From DAOULT01 sp964646625 (GTDB lineage: Bacteria; Chloroflexota; Anaerolineae; CAZYHC01), in assembly GCA_964646625.1 (NCBI GenBank), contig CAZYHC010000021.1, positions 14,957 through 78,956 of the forward strand: a DNA stretch of 64,000 nucleotides, read 5' to 3'. Below, in pieces: positions 18,508-28,489 of this stretch. The notes below the pieces were generated by a model. The model saw nothing but the letters and a program-made list of their open reading frames with translations. It made no database searches and was not told the DNA's origin. How positions within the stretch are numbered: the first letter of the stretch is position 1; each line of letters begins with the position of its first letter. The position numbers were made by a program, and so were the translations under genes.

Positions 18508-19437
18508 CTAACACCTTTCCAGGGCGGCGCGCAGCTCGCCCCAGGCGACTACCGGGCGGCCGCGTCGTCCGCCGCTGGCCCAGCGTAGAAGTTCGTGCCA
18601 ACACCTTTTGAGCAGAGTCAGGCCCATAATCATCCCTCTCAAGACCTCTGCCGGGCGTGGGCCATAATGTTTACGGAAGAACATCACCCGGCTGCGGTAA
18701 AGCTGCGCTTCCGCGCTGGTACGCTTCTTCCGGCTGCTGGCTCCACCGTGATGGACGATGCGGACCTGCGGGGCGTACCATACTTCCCACCCGGCCTGCC
18801 TCATGCGGTAGCACCAGTCAACCTCTTCGGCGTACATGAAGAAGTCCTCGTCGAAGCCTCCCATTTCTTGAAAGACCTGGCGGCGCACCAACAGGCAGGC
18901 TCCTTCTACGTAGTCAACCTGGCGGGGGCCTCGTCCTTCCTCCGGCCCATGGCTAGGGTAATGGGGGCTGTACAGGAGTCGGCCCAGCCCGCTCAGGATC
19001 AGGAATTCCCGCCAGAGGGTGGGAAAATCGGTGTAGGAAGCCTGGAAAGTCCCGTCAGGGTTGAGGAGTTGTGCCCCCACCAGGCCGGCCTGGGGGTGTG
19101 ATTCGGCCAGGGCAAGCAACCCCTCGCTCGCTCCCGACAGGACCACCGCATCGCTGTTCAGGAGCAAAATATAGCGCCCCCCACTCACGGCCATGGCCTG
19201 GTTGTTGGCTCTGGTGAAGCCCACGTTTTCGTCATTCTCGATCAATCGTACCTGGGGGAAATCCCTCTTCACCATCGTCACACTATCGTCCTGGGAGGCA
19301 TTGTCCACCACGATAACCTCGAAATCAGTACCGCTAACGTTCGCATAAATAGAGGCCAGGCATTGAGCAAGGAGAGCACACGTATTCCAATTGACGATTA
19401 CGATAGAGAGCGTTACCGCAACTTTGGGCGACTTCAT
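18508..19437 (-). CDS. GT2 family glycosyltransferase
   Basis: Inverting GT-A transferase, 309 residues, resembling rhamnosyltransferases. It starts with LSIVIVNWNTCALLAQCLAS and has VIVVDNASQDDSV, NVGFTRANNQAM and the nucleotide-sugar/metal region LLLNSDAVV. The EEVDWCYRMRQAGW segment is the usual acceptor-site ED-like motif in this group. No membrane helix is evident, so it acts at the cytosolic face on the lipid-linked repeat unit. Its start overlaps the previous stop by 4 bp. Confidence 0.9.
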   Translation of the reverse strand: MKSPKVAVTLSIVIVNWNTCALLAQCLASIYANVSGTDFEVIVVDNASQDDSVTMVKRDFPQVRLIENDENVGFTRANNQAMAVSGGRYILLLNSDAVVLSGASEGLLALAESHPQAGLVGAQLLNPDGTFQASYTDFPTLWREFLILSGLGRLLYSPHYPSHGPEEGRGPRQVDYVEGACLLVRRQVFQEMGGFDEDFFMYAEEVDWCYRMRQAGWEVWYAPQVRIVHHGGASSRKKRTSAEAQLYRSRVMFFRKHYGPRPAEVLRGMIMGLTLLKRCWHELLRWASGGRRGRPVVAWGELRAALERC

Positions 19438-20900
19438 GGCCCCACCTCAGAAGAAAGTGCAGGAGGGAATCGCCGATCGTAAAGGAAAACCCGCATCCGA
19501 AAATTACGCCCCCCCACCACGTTATCGAACGCAGCCATCTGTTGGGCGTGCTCATCCACCCAGAGCAAATCGCTTTTTTCTACGTAATTGACGTTCATGT
19601 CTTCCACGAACCAGATCCGCTGCTCAAAATCATCATGTACCAGAGACCTCAGTTGATCAAACCCCAGGACAGGCTGCCGAAGATAGAACTCCCCGATCTC
19701 CGGCTTGGTGGTGATGACCAGGTCACCTGGTTGCTGTCGCTCCTGGATAAATTGAAACGCACCTTTCCAGTCATCCCGATTGCCTTTTTGATAGCGATGG
19801 TAGAGCACATCTTCACTCAGCGAATCGGCCAATAACAACAAAGGTAAACCGAGAACCAATAGCCGCAGCGACGATCCTTTCGTCCGCGTACCCAGCTCTA
19901 TAGTGCCAGAAGAGGCTAAAATGATCCAGGCCGGCAAGGTGATAAAAACGTACCGATTGGCCGTATAGGTAAAAAAGGTGAGAAGCAACAGGGCCAGCAG
20001 AGGTATGGCGATCCAAAGGCCAAAGAGAACCCCCTCTGGCCGACGGTTCACGAGCAGGTACAATCCACCCACCATTCCCATACAGAGCACTGGCAACCGA
20101 ACGTAAAAGGCCACGCCCATCAGCACCCACAAGGGATTGTTATTCGGCCTGCCAAACTGGTTGGCCTGTAGCTGAGTTGAGGTGGTCGGCAAAGTAAAGA
20201 GCGCCAACAGTATCGCCAGGAGGACAGATAGGCCCAGAAAAATGAGGATATTACGTACCCGCAAACCAGGCGGTTTTGGAGCACGCCGCGCAACGATGAG
20301 CACCACATAGCCGGCGACAATCACTCCAGCCAGGATAGCAGTGGCATGTTCCCACACAGCCCCTACCAGAAACAGCGCAGATAGACCAAGCAACCAGGGA
20401 TTGTCCTTTTCCAGGCCCTCGTAAAAGAACATTACGCTCAGGGCGTAAAAGAGCATCAGCAGAATGTAAAAGCGAGCGTTCTGCGACCAGTAGATGTGCC
20501 AGGGAGCTACAGCCAGGAGAAGGGCCGCCAACGTAGCCAGGGTCGGGTTGAACATGCGCCGGATGAGCAGATACAAGATGGGAACAGTGACGATCCCGAT
20601 AATACACGGGCCCAGACGGGCACTCCATTCACTCACCCCAAACAGAGCGAACGTCCACTTTATCAGGTAGTTTGTGAGCCGGGGCGGAACGTGCGCCGTT
20701 GGAGTGGTGGTGCTGTAGACGGTGTAGTATTCGTCAAGCCAAAAGCTCCACCTGCCCAGGCGGTAGAGGCGTAGCCCTGCGCCGAGCAAGGTGATCGCTC
20801 CCACCAGGACAAACGGATGAACCAACACCCGCCACAAACCAGACCCCCAACCGTGAGCCTCGAACCGACGATACGTTGACAGCTCCTCCTTAGCAATCAT
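19434..20900 (-). CDS. GT39-family membrane glycosyltransferase (ArnT/PMT-like)
   Basis: 488-residue membrane protein with about eleven helices. The diagnostic element is LGRWSFWLDEYYTVYS in the first loop, where the Asp-Glu pair is the catalytic/metal site of the family. HIYWSQNARFYILLMLF follows, as in other bacterial GT39 proteins. These enzymes use polyprenyl-phosphate sugars on the outer face of the membrane to modify lipid or protein. The start is 3 bp after the Wzy-like stop. Confidence 0.85.
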   Translation of the reverse strand: MIAKEELSTYRRFEAHGWGSGLWRVLVHPFVLVGAITLLGAGLRLYRLGRWSFWLDEYYTVYSTTTPTAHVPPRLTNYLIKWTFALFGVSEWSARLGPCIIGIVTVPILYLLIRRMFNPTLATLAALLLAVAPWHIYWSQNARFYILLMLFYALSVMFFYEGLEKDNPWLLGLSALFLVGAVWEHATAILAGVIVAGYVVLIVARRAPKPPGLRVRNILIFLGLSVLLAILLALFTLPTTSTQLQANQFGRPNNNPLWVLMGVAFYVRLPVLCMGMVGGLYLLVNRRPEGVLFGLWIAIPLLALLLLTFFTYTANRYVFITLPAWIILASSGTIELGTRTKGSSLRLLVLGLPLLLLADSLSEDVLYHRYQKGNRDDWKGAFQFIQERQQPGDLVITTKPEIGEFYLRQPVLGFDQLRSLVHDDFEQRIWFVEDMNVNYVEKSDLLWVDEHAQQMAAFDNVVGGRNFRMRVFLYDRRFPPALSSEVGP

Positions 20901-20903
20901 GTC

Positions 20904-22310
20904 TCACTCCTGCTGGCATATGTTAGCCAGGGCCACCATTCCCCCGAGCAGGACCCAGCCATATACAGCGTAATCAAACCCGGCGATGGTCTGCGTGTAA
21001 ACGAAGGGCAGCATCCAATCGCCAAGACCTGTGGCTACAATTGTGCCCACCGCCCCTCCCAAAGCCGCTCCAGCAAAGCCTGTGGTGAAATCAAAGTGAT
21101 TCTTCACGTTCCAGCGCAACCTAAGCCCTGTTTTGAGCAGCGCGGCAAGAAACCAAAGCCAGCAGAACATTCCTACTATCCCCGTCTGGGAGAGCACATC
21201 AATGTAATTGCTGTGAGTCGCCATAGCTTCGCCGGGGAAATAAGACATGTAGTAAGCAGCATAACCCGCCGGCCCCACGCCGAAGAGAAAGTGCTTGCCC
21301 GTCACCTGCCAATTGTGACCCCACGCCTCTAAGCGGGAATGTCCACTCTCGCCGCTTTCCTGAAGGACGACCCCCGTGTAATAGTCCCAGTTCAGGCCGA
21401 GGTAAACCCCCATCACTATCAGAAAGAGCAAAAACAACCTCTTAGACCTTAACAGGCTTATAGTGGCCATGGCTATAAGCGGAGGCACCCAACCGGATAG
21501 CCAGGTCACCCTTACGATAAAATAGATGTAAAGCCAAATGGCGGTCAGACTCAGCAAGCCCAGACGCAGCCAGGGAGAAAGCCGTTTGTTGAAGAGCGCC
21601 TGGGCGTAAGTCAGCGAAACGAACCAGAGGGAAAAAAGCCCCCCTGTATTGAGAAAAGAAAAAGTTCCCCTGGCATTGACGTTGAGAAAATCGGAGAGAT
21701 AGAGGTCGGTGAGGTTAGCTACAATGCCCATTATCCCGATAAAAATCATCATCCCACAGAGTAATTTCAACTCTCGGATATCTGCGAGGCCATTGGCGGC
21801 CAGGAGGAAGGCGCCAGGCAATAACACCATCACCGCTAAGGCCCCCAATTGAACGAAAGGCCAGGTGCTCCATACCGTTACCAGCGGGTCGCGGAAGGCG
21901 TTGCCCCATACGTAGGAGATAAGGCAAACGATGACGAACCCTAACAGAGGCTTGTTGGTAGAAGCTGGCTTGAGCTCTATCTTTTTCTCCACCACCAGCA
22001 TCTTGAATATCCGGATGGCGATGAGCATGGCCGTCACTACCAGGCTGGCTACAATGTAGCTCTCAGTGCCGGTGGATACGGAGAAACGCACGAACGCGGC
22101 GGTCAGCACAAGAGCCAATACCCCGTATTCAGGCCGCCAGGCGGCCAGCGGGAGCAGGGCAAGGGCTGCTAAGGCTATCAGCAACAGACCCGGCTGCTGG
22201 AGGCGCGGGCTCAGGAAGCCAACACTCACCAGCGCCACCGTCAACCCCACGAGCACGCCAGCACGGATCAGAACTGGATTTGGTCTTAGCCCTTCTCGCA
22301 TAATGACCAT
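20904..22310 (-). CDS. O-antigen ligase/polymerase (Wzy-like) membrane protein
   Basis: 468 residues with about eleven to twelve helices. A large extracytoplasmic loop near residues 300-370 carries WQVTGKHFLFGVGPAGYAAY and ATHSNYIDVLSQTGIVGMF, the signature of the Wzy_C/WaaL superfamily, which polymerises or transfers lipid-linked repeat units. In a locus that also has a flippase and a chain-length regulator, polymerase is the natural reading. The ATG at 22310 has AAAGGG about nine bases upstream and directly follows the GT4 gene. Confidence 0.87.
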   Translation of the reverse strand: MVIMREGLRPNPVLIRAGVLVGLTVALVSVGFLSPRLQQPGLLLIALAALALLPLAAWRPEYGVLALVLTAAFVRFSVSTGTESYIVASLVVTAMLIAIRIFKMLVVEKKIELKPASTNKPLLGFVIVCLISYVWGNAFRDPLVTVWSTWPFVQLGALAVMVLLPGAFLLAANGLADIRELKLLCGMMIFIGIMGIVANLTDLYLSDFLNVNARGTFSFLNTGGLFSLWFVSLTYAQALFNKRLSPWLRLGLLSLTAIWLYIYFIVRVTWLSGWVPPLIAMATISLLRSKRLFLLFLIVMGVYLGLNWDYYTGVVLQESGESGHSRLEAWGHNWQVTGKHFLFGVGPAGYAAYYMSYFPGEAMATHSNYIDVLSQTGIVGMFCWLWFLAALLKTGLRLRWNVKNHFDFTTGFAGAALGGAVGTIVATGLGDWMLPFVYTQTIAGFDYAVYGWVLLGGMVALANICQQE

Positions 22311-22312
22311 CT

Positions 22313-23515
22313 TCAGACACCCTTTCTACGCTCGTCCACCCTCTCCTGCAACAACTGCTCCAGTTTCCGCCCGCTGTGTTTCCAATCGTATTTTTCGCTC
22401 ACCAACTGCCGCCCGTTCTCGGCCAGTTTCGCCCGCAAAGCTCCATCGCCCAACAGGCGTAAGATGGCCTCGGCGAACCCGGTCGGGGTATCAGCGATCA
22501 AGATATTCTCGCCGGGCGTCACCTGCAACCCCTCGGCCCCTTTGCTGGTGGACACCACTGGCGTACCCAGGGCCATCGCTTCCAGTATCTTCAGCCGTGT
22601 TCCCCCTCCAATGCGCAGCGGCGCCACGCACGCCCAACTGCGAGCCACGCAAGGGCGTATTTCATCCAGATAGCCCGTGAAGACCACGCCTTCGCCGAGA
22701 GGCAACCGCTCCACGGCCACTCCATCCGTCCGCCCGGTGATGCGCAGGGTAACTCCAGGCCGTTGGGCCCTCACCAGAGGGAAAATCTCGCCCAGAAAGA
22801 AATCCATAGCATCGAAGTTAGCGTCGTAAGTGAGCACCCCGGTGAACACCAGGGTGTCCGGTTCCGGGGGGCCGAGATCGCCGCGGCAGAAATCCAGATC
22901 GACGCCGTTAGGTACTATCGCGATAGGGCGGTAGCCAGGAGCCACTTTCAGGACGTTGTCCCGCTCCGGCCTCGATACCACCGTGCAGCCGTCAAATTCA
23001 TGCAGAAGCCCGCCCATAAACCGGGATAACTTCCACCAGGTCAATCCAAAGCGAGCCCTGGATAGAACGTTGCGCTGGGTGGTAAACTGTTCCCGAATAA
23101 CGGTCAGTTCAACTTCCTCGAATATGCGAGGTCTCTGCCTCAATAAAAGCGCATATGGCGCAGAGCGCAACTGGGAGGCGACAACTACGTCAAAGGAGTT
23201 CCTCCCCCCCACCTCTTTGACCAGCGCCTCCATGTCCGAATTGTAGGTGTCAACCACAGACCGTGGGCGGCTGGACAAGAAACCAAAGACAGCCCGCAGC
23301 CGCTCAGGTTCAAATTCCAGGTACGGAACCGCCTGGACAGACTGACAGTAGGATTCCATCTTCGTCAGGTGCTCCCTTGTTACCGGCTCCTGGGCGAAAG
23401 AGAGCAAGGTGATCTCATGTCGCCTGGATAGCTCCTTAATCAGGTTGAACACCCTGATCTTGGAGCCGTTATCTGGGGGGTAAGGAAACCATCCCGAAAG
23501 AAAGAGCACTCGCAT
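22313..23515 (-). CDS. GT4 family glycosyltransferase (Stp1-like)
   Basis: GT-B transferase, 400 residues. It begins MRVLFLSGWFPYPPDNGSK and has NLIKELSRRHEITLLSFA, VPNGVDLDFC and the donor-site stretch LKILEAMALGTPVVSTSKG with the E-x7-E glutamates. It is a paralogue of the genes at 4451 and 17304. It lies 21 bp after a GT-C gene and 2 bp ahead of the polymerase, so it is co-transcribed. Confidence 0.9.
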   Translation of the reverse strand: MRVLFLSGWFPYPPDNGSKIRVFNLIKELSRRHEITLLSFAQEPVTREHLTKMESYCQSVQAVPYLEFEPERLRAVFGFLSSRPRSVVDTYNSDMEALVKEVGGRNSFDVVVASQLRSAPYALLLRQRPRIFEEVELTVIREQFTTQRNVLSRARFGLTWWKLSRFMGGLLHEFDGCTVVSRPERDNVLKVAPGYRPIAIVPNGVDLDFCRGDLGPPEPDTLVFTGVLTYDANFDAMDFFLGEIFPLVRAQRPGVTLRITGRTDGVAVERLPLGEGVVFTGYLDEIRPCVARSWACVAPLRIGGGTRLKILEAMALGTPVVSTSKGAEGLQVTPGENILIADTPTGFAEAILRLLGDGALRAKLAENGRQLVSEKYDWKHSGRKLEQLLQERVDERRKGV

Positions 23516-23536
23516 CCTCGTTTAACTCCACGCTCC

Positions 23537-25150
23537 TTAGCGTCCTTCCAACTGGTACAGGTTGACCACCGCATCTTCCAAAGTCAGATCGGCCACAGGG
23601 CTCATCCGATAATGGCTATGAAAGAATGTTTCCACACTCTGGCTATCGGTCCCCATCAAGCTGGCAAGGCGAGGGCTCAGGGTCATAGCTTGAGACACAA
23701 GAAAGACTCGACGGCCTTCGAGCAATAGCCCCTCAATCCGTTGGTTCAGTCGCCGATAACCGTTCTCCTGACCACCTTTCGCCTTGCGGAAAGAGTCAAA
23801 CATATCGAGCACGTTGGGGCGTTCCCCGTAGTAGGGCAGGTAGCTAATCAAAGCAGAATGGGGCACGATAACCGCGTCGTCAGCCAGCGTGTTCTCGCCT
23901 ACCCAATAAGAAATGCGCAAATTCGTATTGCTGCGGACATCATGCGCAGGCAGGATAGTCCCAAACAGGTTGAGCAAAAACAGCGAAGCAAGCATCGCGC
24001 TGCCCACAGCCCAGGCTGCCCGGCGCTCAGCCCGTTGAACGCTGCTGTCCAGCAACAACGATACCAACGTCCAAAACGGAGACAGGATCAACATCCAAAA
24101 CGTAGCAGCAGCGTCCCACCAGATAGCCACCAGGCTTAAGGAAACAAACCATGCCAGGCAAAACGGCACAATCAGGGGGTACTGCTTCCAGGTTTGCCTC
24201 ATGTGGCGGGCAAGGCACAGCCCTCCCGCCAGGAAAGAGAGGCCGACGATGCCGAACAGGACGAGCACCAGAACGTCCGACGCTCCTGGCAGTTCGCCAC
24301 GAGCCAACTGCTGGAATAGCACCTTGCGAGGGACGTAGGCAACGGCACGAATGGCTCCCAGAACCGCTCCCCTCAAGGCATATTTGCTGGAGCCCTGCCA
24401 TCCACTTAAACTTGCACGGGCCAGATAGCCAGTCCACCACCGAATAAACTCTCTCGGCTGCCAAAGGCCCAGCGCGCCGCAGCCTATCGCCAGGTAGCCC
24501 GCCATAGACACCAGTGTTCCGGAGAGGAAATATGAAACCACATCCGCGACGCGTTGCCGGGTGCGCCATACGAGCAGGAGCATCGCCAGGCCCGCGAAGG
24601 CAACGTTTACCTGGTGCGCCAGGATAGCCAGCCCCCCGGCCGCTCCCGCCCACATCGCACGCTTTGCCGTCGGCCTGTGCCTGAAACTGATAGCCGCCCC
24701 AAAGGCCAGGCCCAGGACAGTGGCCCCAAAAGAGTGGACGTCCGCCTCTACGCTAAACTGCCAGGTAGCGAGCGATACGGCAAAAAGTAATGCTCCTTCC
24801 AGGGCCACCAGGCTTTGAACGCCCAGGCTTCGCAGGTTGATAAAGAAAATGGCCACCGCCAGCGAGCTAAACATAGCACTGGTTACCTGGAGCACTTCCA
24901 TACTGCGAATTTGCAGCCCCAGGGCCTTTAAGGTTTGATAAGCCAGGCCCCCAGGTAGCAAGGCCAGCGGGTGGTGCGGATTTAAGATGGACCTCCAGGC
25001 CCCCTTCTCCACGATGTGGGCATATATGACCGGGTCCCAAAGCATGTTCTCTGACAGAGTGAGTAAGTAGACCGCGCCCACCCCCACCCACAACAGCAGG
25101 GGCCTCCACTGAAGTATTAACCGCGCTCGATCCTGTAAGATAGTTTTCAT
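23537..25150 (-). CDS. Multi-pass membrane protein, GT-C-like
   Basis: 537-residue membrane protein with about eleven helices. The first loop reads SENMLWDPVIYAHIVEKGAW then NPHHPLALLPGGLAYQTLK; an aspartate and a His-His-Pro-Leu element in this place resemble TMEM260/DUF2723-like and PMT-like transferases. The soluble C-terminal part includes LPYYGERPNVLDMFDSFRKA. It resembles the next gene upstream (25199-26812) in length, layout and ending, so the two are probably paralogues. Function beyond glycosyl transfer is not predictable. Confidence 0.72.
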   Translation of the reverse strand: MKTILQDRARLILQWRPLLLWVGVGAVYLLTLSENMLWDPVIYAHIVEKGAWRSILNPHHPLALLPGGLAYQTLKALGLQIRSMEVLQVTSAMFSSLAVAIFFINLRSLGVQSLVALEGALLFAVSLATWQFSVEADVHSFGATVLGLAFGAAISFRHRPTAKRAMWAGAAGGLAILAHQVNVAFAGLAMLLLVWRTRQRVADVVSYFLSGTLVSMAGYLAIGCGALGLWQPREFIRWWTGYLARASLSGWQGSSKYALRGAVLGAIRAVAYVPRKVLFQQLARGELPGASDVLVLVLFGIVGLSFLAGGLCLARHMRQTWKQYPLIVPFCLAWFVSLSLVAIWWDAAATFWMLILSPFWTLVSLLLDSSVQRAERRAAWAVGSAMLASLFLLNLFGTILPAHDVRSNTNLRISYWVGENTLADDAVIVPHSALISYLPYYGERPNVLDMFDSFRKAKGGQENGYRRLNQRIEGLLLEGRRVFLVSQAMTLSPRLASLMGTDSQSVETFFHSHYRMSPVADLTLEDAVVNLYQLEGR

Positions 25151-25198
25151 CTCCTCACCTCAACCTGACCCTTAACCTGGCACTGTGCGGCATAAATC

Positions 25199-26812
25199 TT
25201 ATTCCAATATTTCCCATACGATCTCGCTTTGATATTCCCAGGCAACCCGCCGTTTATATCTGTCGAAATCCTCTAACTTCAGGCCCGTATTGTAGGCCAG
25301 CCAGGACCATCTTCCCTCGGAGTAACTGTATACATCGACGAGAAAAACTCTCCCACCCTGTTGGCGTCGTTCAACGATCGCTACGTCCAGTGCACGTAAA
25401 GGCTCCCGCCCCGTCGCCGAAACATCTATGAGGTCTAAAATGCTTCGACCAGCCAAATAGGGCACGTAGCCTGCCCATCCCCAATCGGCGCTGACCAGCA
25501 AGTCCTCTGGCTGCATGTATGCTCCGAACAGGCCAGCTTTCTCCAATCCCTCGTTAGGCACGGAATGATAAGGAAGCACATTCGCGGTAAAGTTAGATAG
25601 CGCCATTAAAACGATCGTCATTAGGGCAAAGATGATCGCTATCCGCCCCATCCACTTATTAGAATGGGCTGTAAATTCGGTCAAAATCAAGGCCAATACT
25701 ATCCAAACTGGAACAGTAGGGATAATCCACCACTTCACTTCATACGGATCCCACCAGGTATTGAATAATGCATATAACGTGAACCAAATGATGCAGAGAG
25801 ATAACAGATCAGAATAGAGGGCCCACAGCTTCCGTCTATTGTTTATGGCCCAAATGCCCCAGAGCAGAAAAGATAGGAGCAGTACCCCCAATGACATTTG
25901 AGGGATAAGTTTTTCAAAAGAAGGTTCACCCTGTAAGAGCCGACGCAACCCCAATCCCTTGTTAAGCGGGATGAAGGTCGCCACAAAACTAACCACCATG
26001 CTCCTCATGCGACTCAGATCGAAGGCCCCCCATATAGGTAAGGCCCTCGGATAGGTGGTCAGCCAGGCAATGAAGTCCCGCCACGAACGGCACCCCCCCA
26101 CCAGATAACCAACCCCAAGATACACTCCTCCTAAAATCACGCTCAGAAACAGGAGATAACGAAACGCATCACTCCATCTGCTGCGCTCCACGCTCCTACC
26201 TTGCAGCAAACCCAAAGTGACCACGGGGACAAAGAAGATGTTAGTTTGCCAGAAAAAAATAGCCAAAGCACTACTCAGCGCCAGCAGGAGGAGGTATCCG
26301 CTGGTGCGCTTTCCGCCCAAAGAGGAGACGGAGATAAGCAATAAGAAAGATAGCAGAATGAAGAAAGCAGCGAGGGTGATGTATTGGACATCTTCGCTGT
26401 GCACCCAATGTCCGTAAGAGAAAGCATAACCGCCAGAGAGCAGCAAGCCGATGCCCTCGCGGCCAGTCAACCGCCTCAATATCAGGAAAAGAACGCTGAC
26501 GTTCAACGCTCCAAAGGTAGCACTCAATATTTGCAGGGGCACGATGACAGAGCCGCTGTATCCGCCCAGACGCAATAGCTCGCAGAGCAGGTAGCCCAGT
26601 GGCCGATAGAGCAGACGGCGGGGCAAGAAGAGGTCTATTGCATGACCACGTTCTATAGCCATCACCTCGGTGACCCCGTTCAAATCACATTGGATGGACA
26701 AAAAGGCAACGTAAACCGCCAAAGTGGCTATAGCCAGGATCGCGGGCAGCACCACCAGTTTCAGGGGAGAACCCCTTTTCAGGCCCTCGATATTTGTTAC
26801 GGTTGTTATCAT
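25199..26812 (-). CDS. Multi-pass membrane protein, GT-C-like (paralogue of neighbour)
   Basis: 537 residues, the same length as the downstream neighbour, with about eleven helices. The first loop has NGVTEVMAIERGHAIDLFLP and RRLLYRPLGYLLCELL. The soluble C-terminal domain has GWAGYVPYLAGRSILDLID and RRQQGGRVFLVDVYSY, which parallels RRVFLVSQ in the neighbour. Its start overlaps the GT2 stop by 4 bp. A glycosyl-transfer role is inferred from topology and location only. Confidence 0.72.
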   Translation of the reverse strand: MITTVTNIEGLKRGSPLKLVVLPAILAIATLAVYVAFLSIQCDLNGVTEVMAIERGHAIDLFLPRRLLYRPLGYLLCELLRLGGYSGSVIVPLQILSATFGALNVSVLFLILRRLTGREGIGLLLSGGYAFSYGHWVHSEDVQYITLAAFFILLSFLLLISVSSLGGKRTSGYLLLLALSSALAIFFWQTNIFFVPVVTLGLLQGRSVERSRWSDAFRYLLFLSVILGGVYLGVGYLVGGCRSWRDFIAWLTTYPRALPIWGAFDLSRMRSMVVSFVATFIPLNKGLGLRRLLQGEPSFEKLIPQMSLGVLLLSFLLWGIWAINNRRKLWALYSDLLSLCIIWFTLYALFNTWWDPYEVKWWIIPTVPVWIVLALILTEFTAHSNKWMGRIAIIFALMTIVLMALSNFTANVLPYHSVPNEGLEKAGLFGAYMQPEDLLVSADWGWAGYVPYLAGRSILDLIDVSATGREPLRALDVAIVERRQQGGRVFLVDVYSYSEGRWSWLAYNTGLKLEDFDRYKRRVAWEYQSEIVWEILE

Positions 26813-27729
26813 GATAGCTCAACCCTCCCCCACCGTCTCCGCTGGAAATCCACTATAGCTTTCCACATAGCCCTCCGTTGAGCCGACTTATGCCGCCACC
26901 TGGGCCGCAGGCTCCAGCTTACCAGAGTGCGCAGGTATTCGACGAACAAGGTATGCAGCCAGGCGCGCATTCCTGCTCCGCTCGCTTTCAGAAAGAGCAG
27001 GCGGTTGCGAGTCATGTAGTAGTGGACCTGCGGGGAGGCGGCCCGACAGGCCGGTGAGATCTTGTGCCAGATTTTGGCCTGGGGGACGTGTACGATCTTG
27101 AACCCGGCCCTGGCAGCCCGCACACACCATTCCACCTCCTCGTAGTAGGCGAAGAAGCGTTCGTCAGGCAGCCCCACCTGTTCCATCACCGCCCGCCGCA
27201 CCAGCATGGCGCAGCCCGTAATAAAGTCCACCGCACGGGAGGCTGTTCCAAACTGCCCTTTGTCCTCTTCGTCAAGCCCTATCATCTGCGTGCTCCCCCG
27301 CGGCCAGTCAATTGCCCCCCCAGCCGACCAGATAATCCCCGGCTGGTCATAGTAGTAGATGGTCGGCCCGGCGAAACCAATGGCCGGGTCGGCTTCCAGA
27401 GCTTCCACCAGGCGGCGCAGAAAAGCGGGCTCCATCTCCGTATCATTGTTCAGCAGCAACACGTGGTCCGCGCCCTGGGCCATGGCCTGTCGCAAGCCCA
27501 CGTTGTTGCCTTCCACGTAGCCCAGATTCTGACCATTCTCGACCACAGGTATGCCTGGGAAATGCGCTCGAATGGCCTGCACAGAGCCATCGGTGGAGCC
27601 ATTATCCACAACCATGACCTCATAATGCGGGTAGTCGAGCTTTTGCAACGATTCCAGGCAGGCCAGAGTGTCCTCCAGGCCGTTCCAGTTGAGAACGATT
27701 ATCATTACTTGAGACGAAGCGCCTGACAT
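26809..27729 (-). CDS. GT2 family glycosyltransferase
   Basis: GT-A transferase, 306 residues, of the rhamnosyltransferase-like group. Motifs are MIIVLNWNGLEDTLACLESL, VMVVDNGSTDGSV, NLGYVEGNNVGL and LLLNNDTEM for the donor site, then FFAYYEEVEWCVRAARAGF for the acceptor site. The C-terminal part is basic (RPRWRHKSAQRR), which may help membrane contact. A 55-bp gap separates it from the acyltransferase upstream; the GT-C gene downstream overlaps it by 4 bp. Confidence 0.9.
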   Translation of the reverse strand: MSGASSQVMIIVLNWNGLEDTLACLESLQKLDYPHYEVMVVDNGSTDGSVQAIRAHFPGIPVVENGQNLGYVEGNNVGLRQAMAQGADHVLLLNNDTEMEPAFLRRLVEALEADPAIGFAGPTIYYYDQPGIIWSAGGAIDWPRGSTQMIGLDEEDKGQFGTASRAVDFITGCAMLVRRAVMEQVGLPDERFFAYYEEVEWCVRAARAGFKIVHVPQAKIWHKISPACRAASPQVHYYMTRNRLLFLKASGAGMRAWLHTLFVEYLRTLVSWSLRPRWRHKSAQRRAMWKAIVDFQRRRWGRVELS

Positions 27730-27784
27730 AAGTCCTTCCTGGTCCTTTCTTCCTCACCTTCGCTCCCGGCCTCACTCCGCTCCC

Positions 27785-28453
27785 TCACCGCGTCCACCGT
27801 TCCACTGTGCCAGCCCGCCGGGCCGGGTTGCCATAGACCAGCGATTTGGGCGCTACGTCTCGGCGCACCACCGACCCCGCCCCGATGACCGAACCAGAAC
27901 CGATGGTTACGCCTTTCATCACAATGGAGTACGGGCCAAGCCAGACATCATCCCCGATGGTGATAGGAGCTTCGACTTCCGCCTGGCCGCTATCTTCCAA
28001 CCAGAGCCGATGGCCGATGGAGTCGAAGATGCTGCAATTCCAACTGATCAGGCACCGGGCTCCAATGCGCACCTCGGTGGCGGCCATTATGCGGGTGTGC
28101 CGCCCAATGACCACTCTATCGCCTACCGAGATCAGGCCCGTCGGCCCCACATCGAGGAAACAATTATCATCCACCCGCACCCCACGCCCCATAACGATCC
28201 GCCCCCCTCTGCGCCTGATGATGACCCCCCTGCCCAGCCTGACGATCTCCCTGGAATCAAAGGCCCGCCACCTGAACAACCCGCGGATGAGGCCAGAGAC
28301 AAGCCATAATTTATAATCCAGCGGGAATTCCCAGAATTTCCGCCAAAAGTGGTCGTAGCTCAAAGGCGGCTCTTCACCCTGACGTTCGTGGGTTTGGAAC
28401 TCGATTATCCCCCTGTCCCCTATATACTCTAATTTCCACTCATTCTGTTCCAT
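27785..28453 (-). CDS. Hexapeptide-repeat (left-handed beta helix) O-acyltransferase
   Basis: 222-residue acyltransferase of the WbbJ/maltose-acetyltransferase type, expected to acetylate a sugar hydroxyl using acetyl-CoA. Imperfect hexapeptide repeats run from about residue 75 (GRGVIIRRRGGRIVMGRGVR) to 205, ending with ITIGDDVWLGPYSIVMKGVT and GAGSVVRRDVAPKSLVYGNP, the usual CoA-site region. The N-terminal 60 residues contain an aromatic, possibly membrane-associated helix. It follows the flippase in the same operon. Confidence 0.87.
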   Translation of the reverse strand: MEQNEWKLEYIGDRGIIEFQTHERQGEEPPLSYDHFWRKFWEFPLDYKLWLVSGLIRGLFRWRAFDSREIVRLGRGVIIRRRGGRIVMGRGVRVDDNCFLDVGPTGLISVGDRVVIGRHTRIMAATEVRIGARCLISWNCSIFDSIGHRLWLEDSGQAEVEAPITIGDDVWLGPYSIVMKGVTIGSGSVIGAGSVVRRDVAPKSLVYGNPARRAGTVERWTR

Positions 28454-28489
28454 GCCCGGTTCTCCTTACCCGTCTTTGTACCTCCTCAA

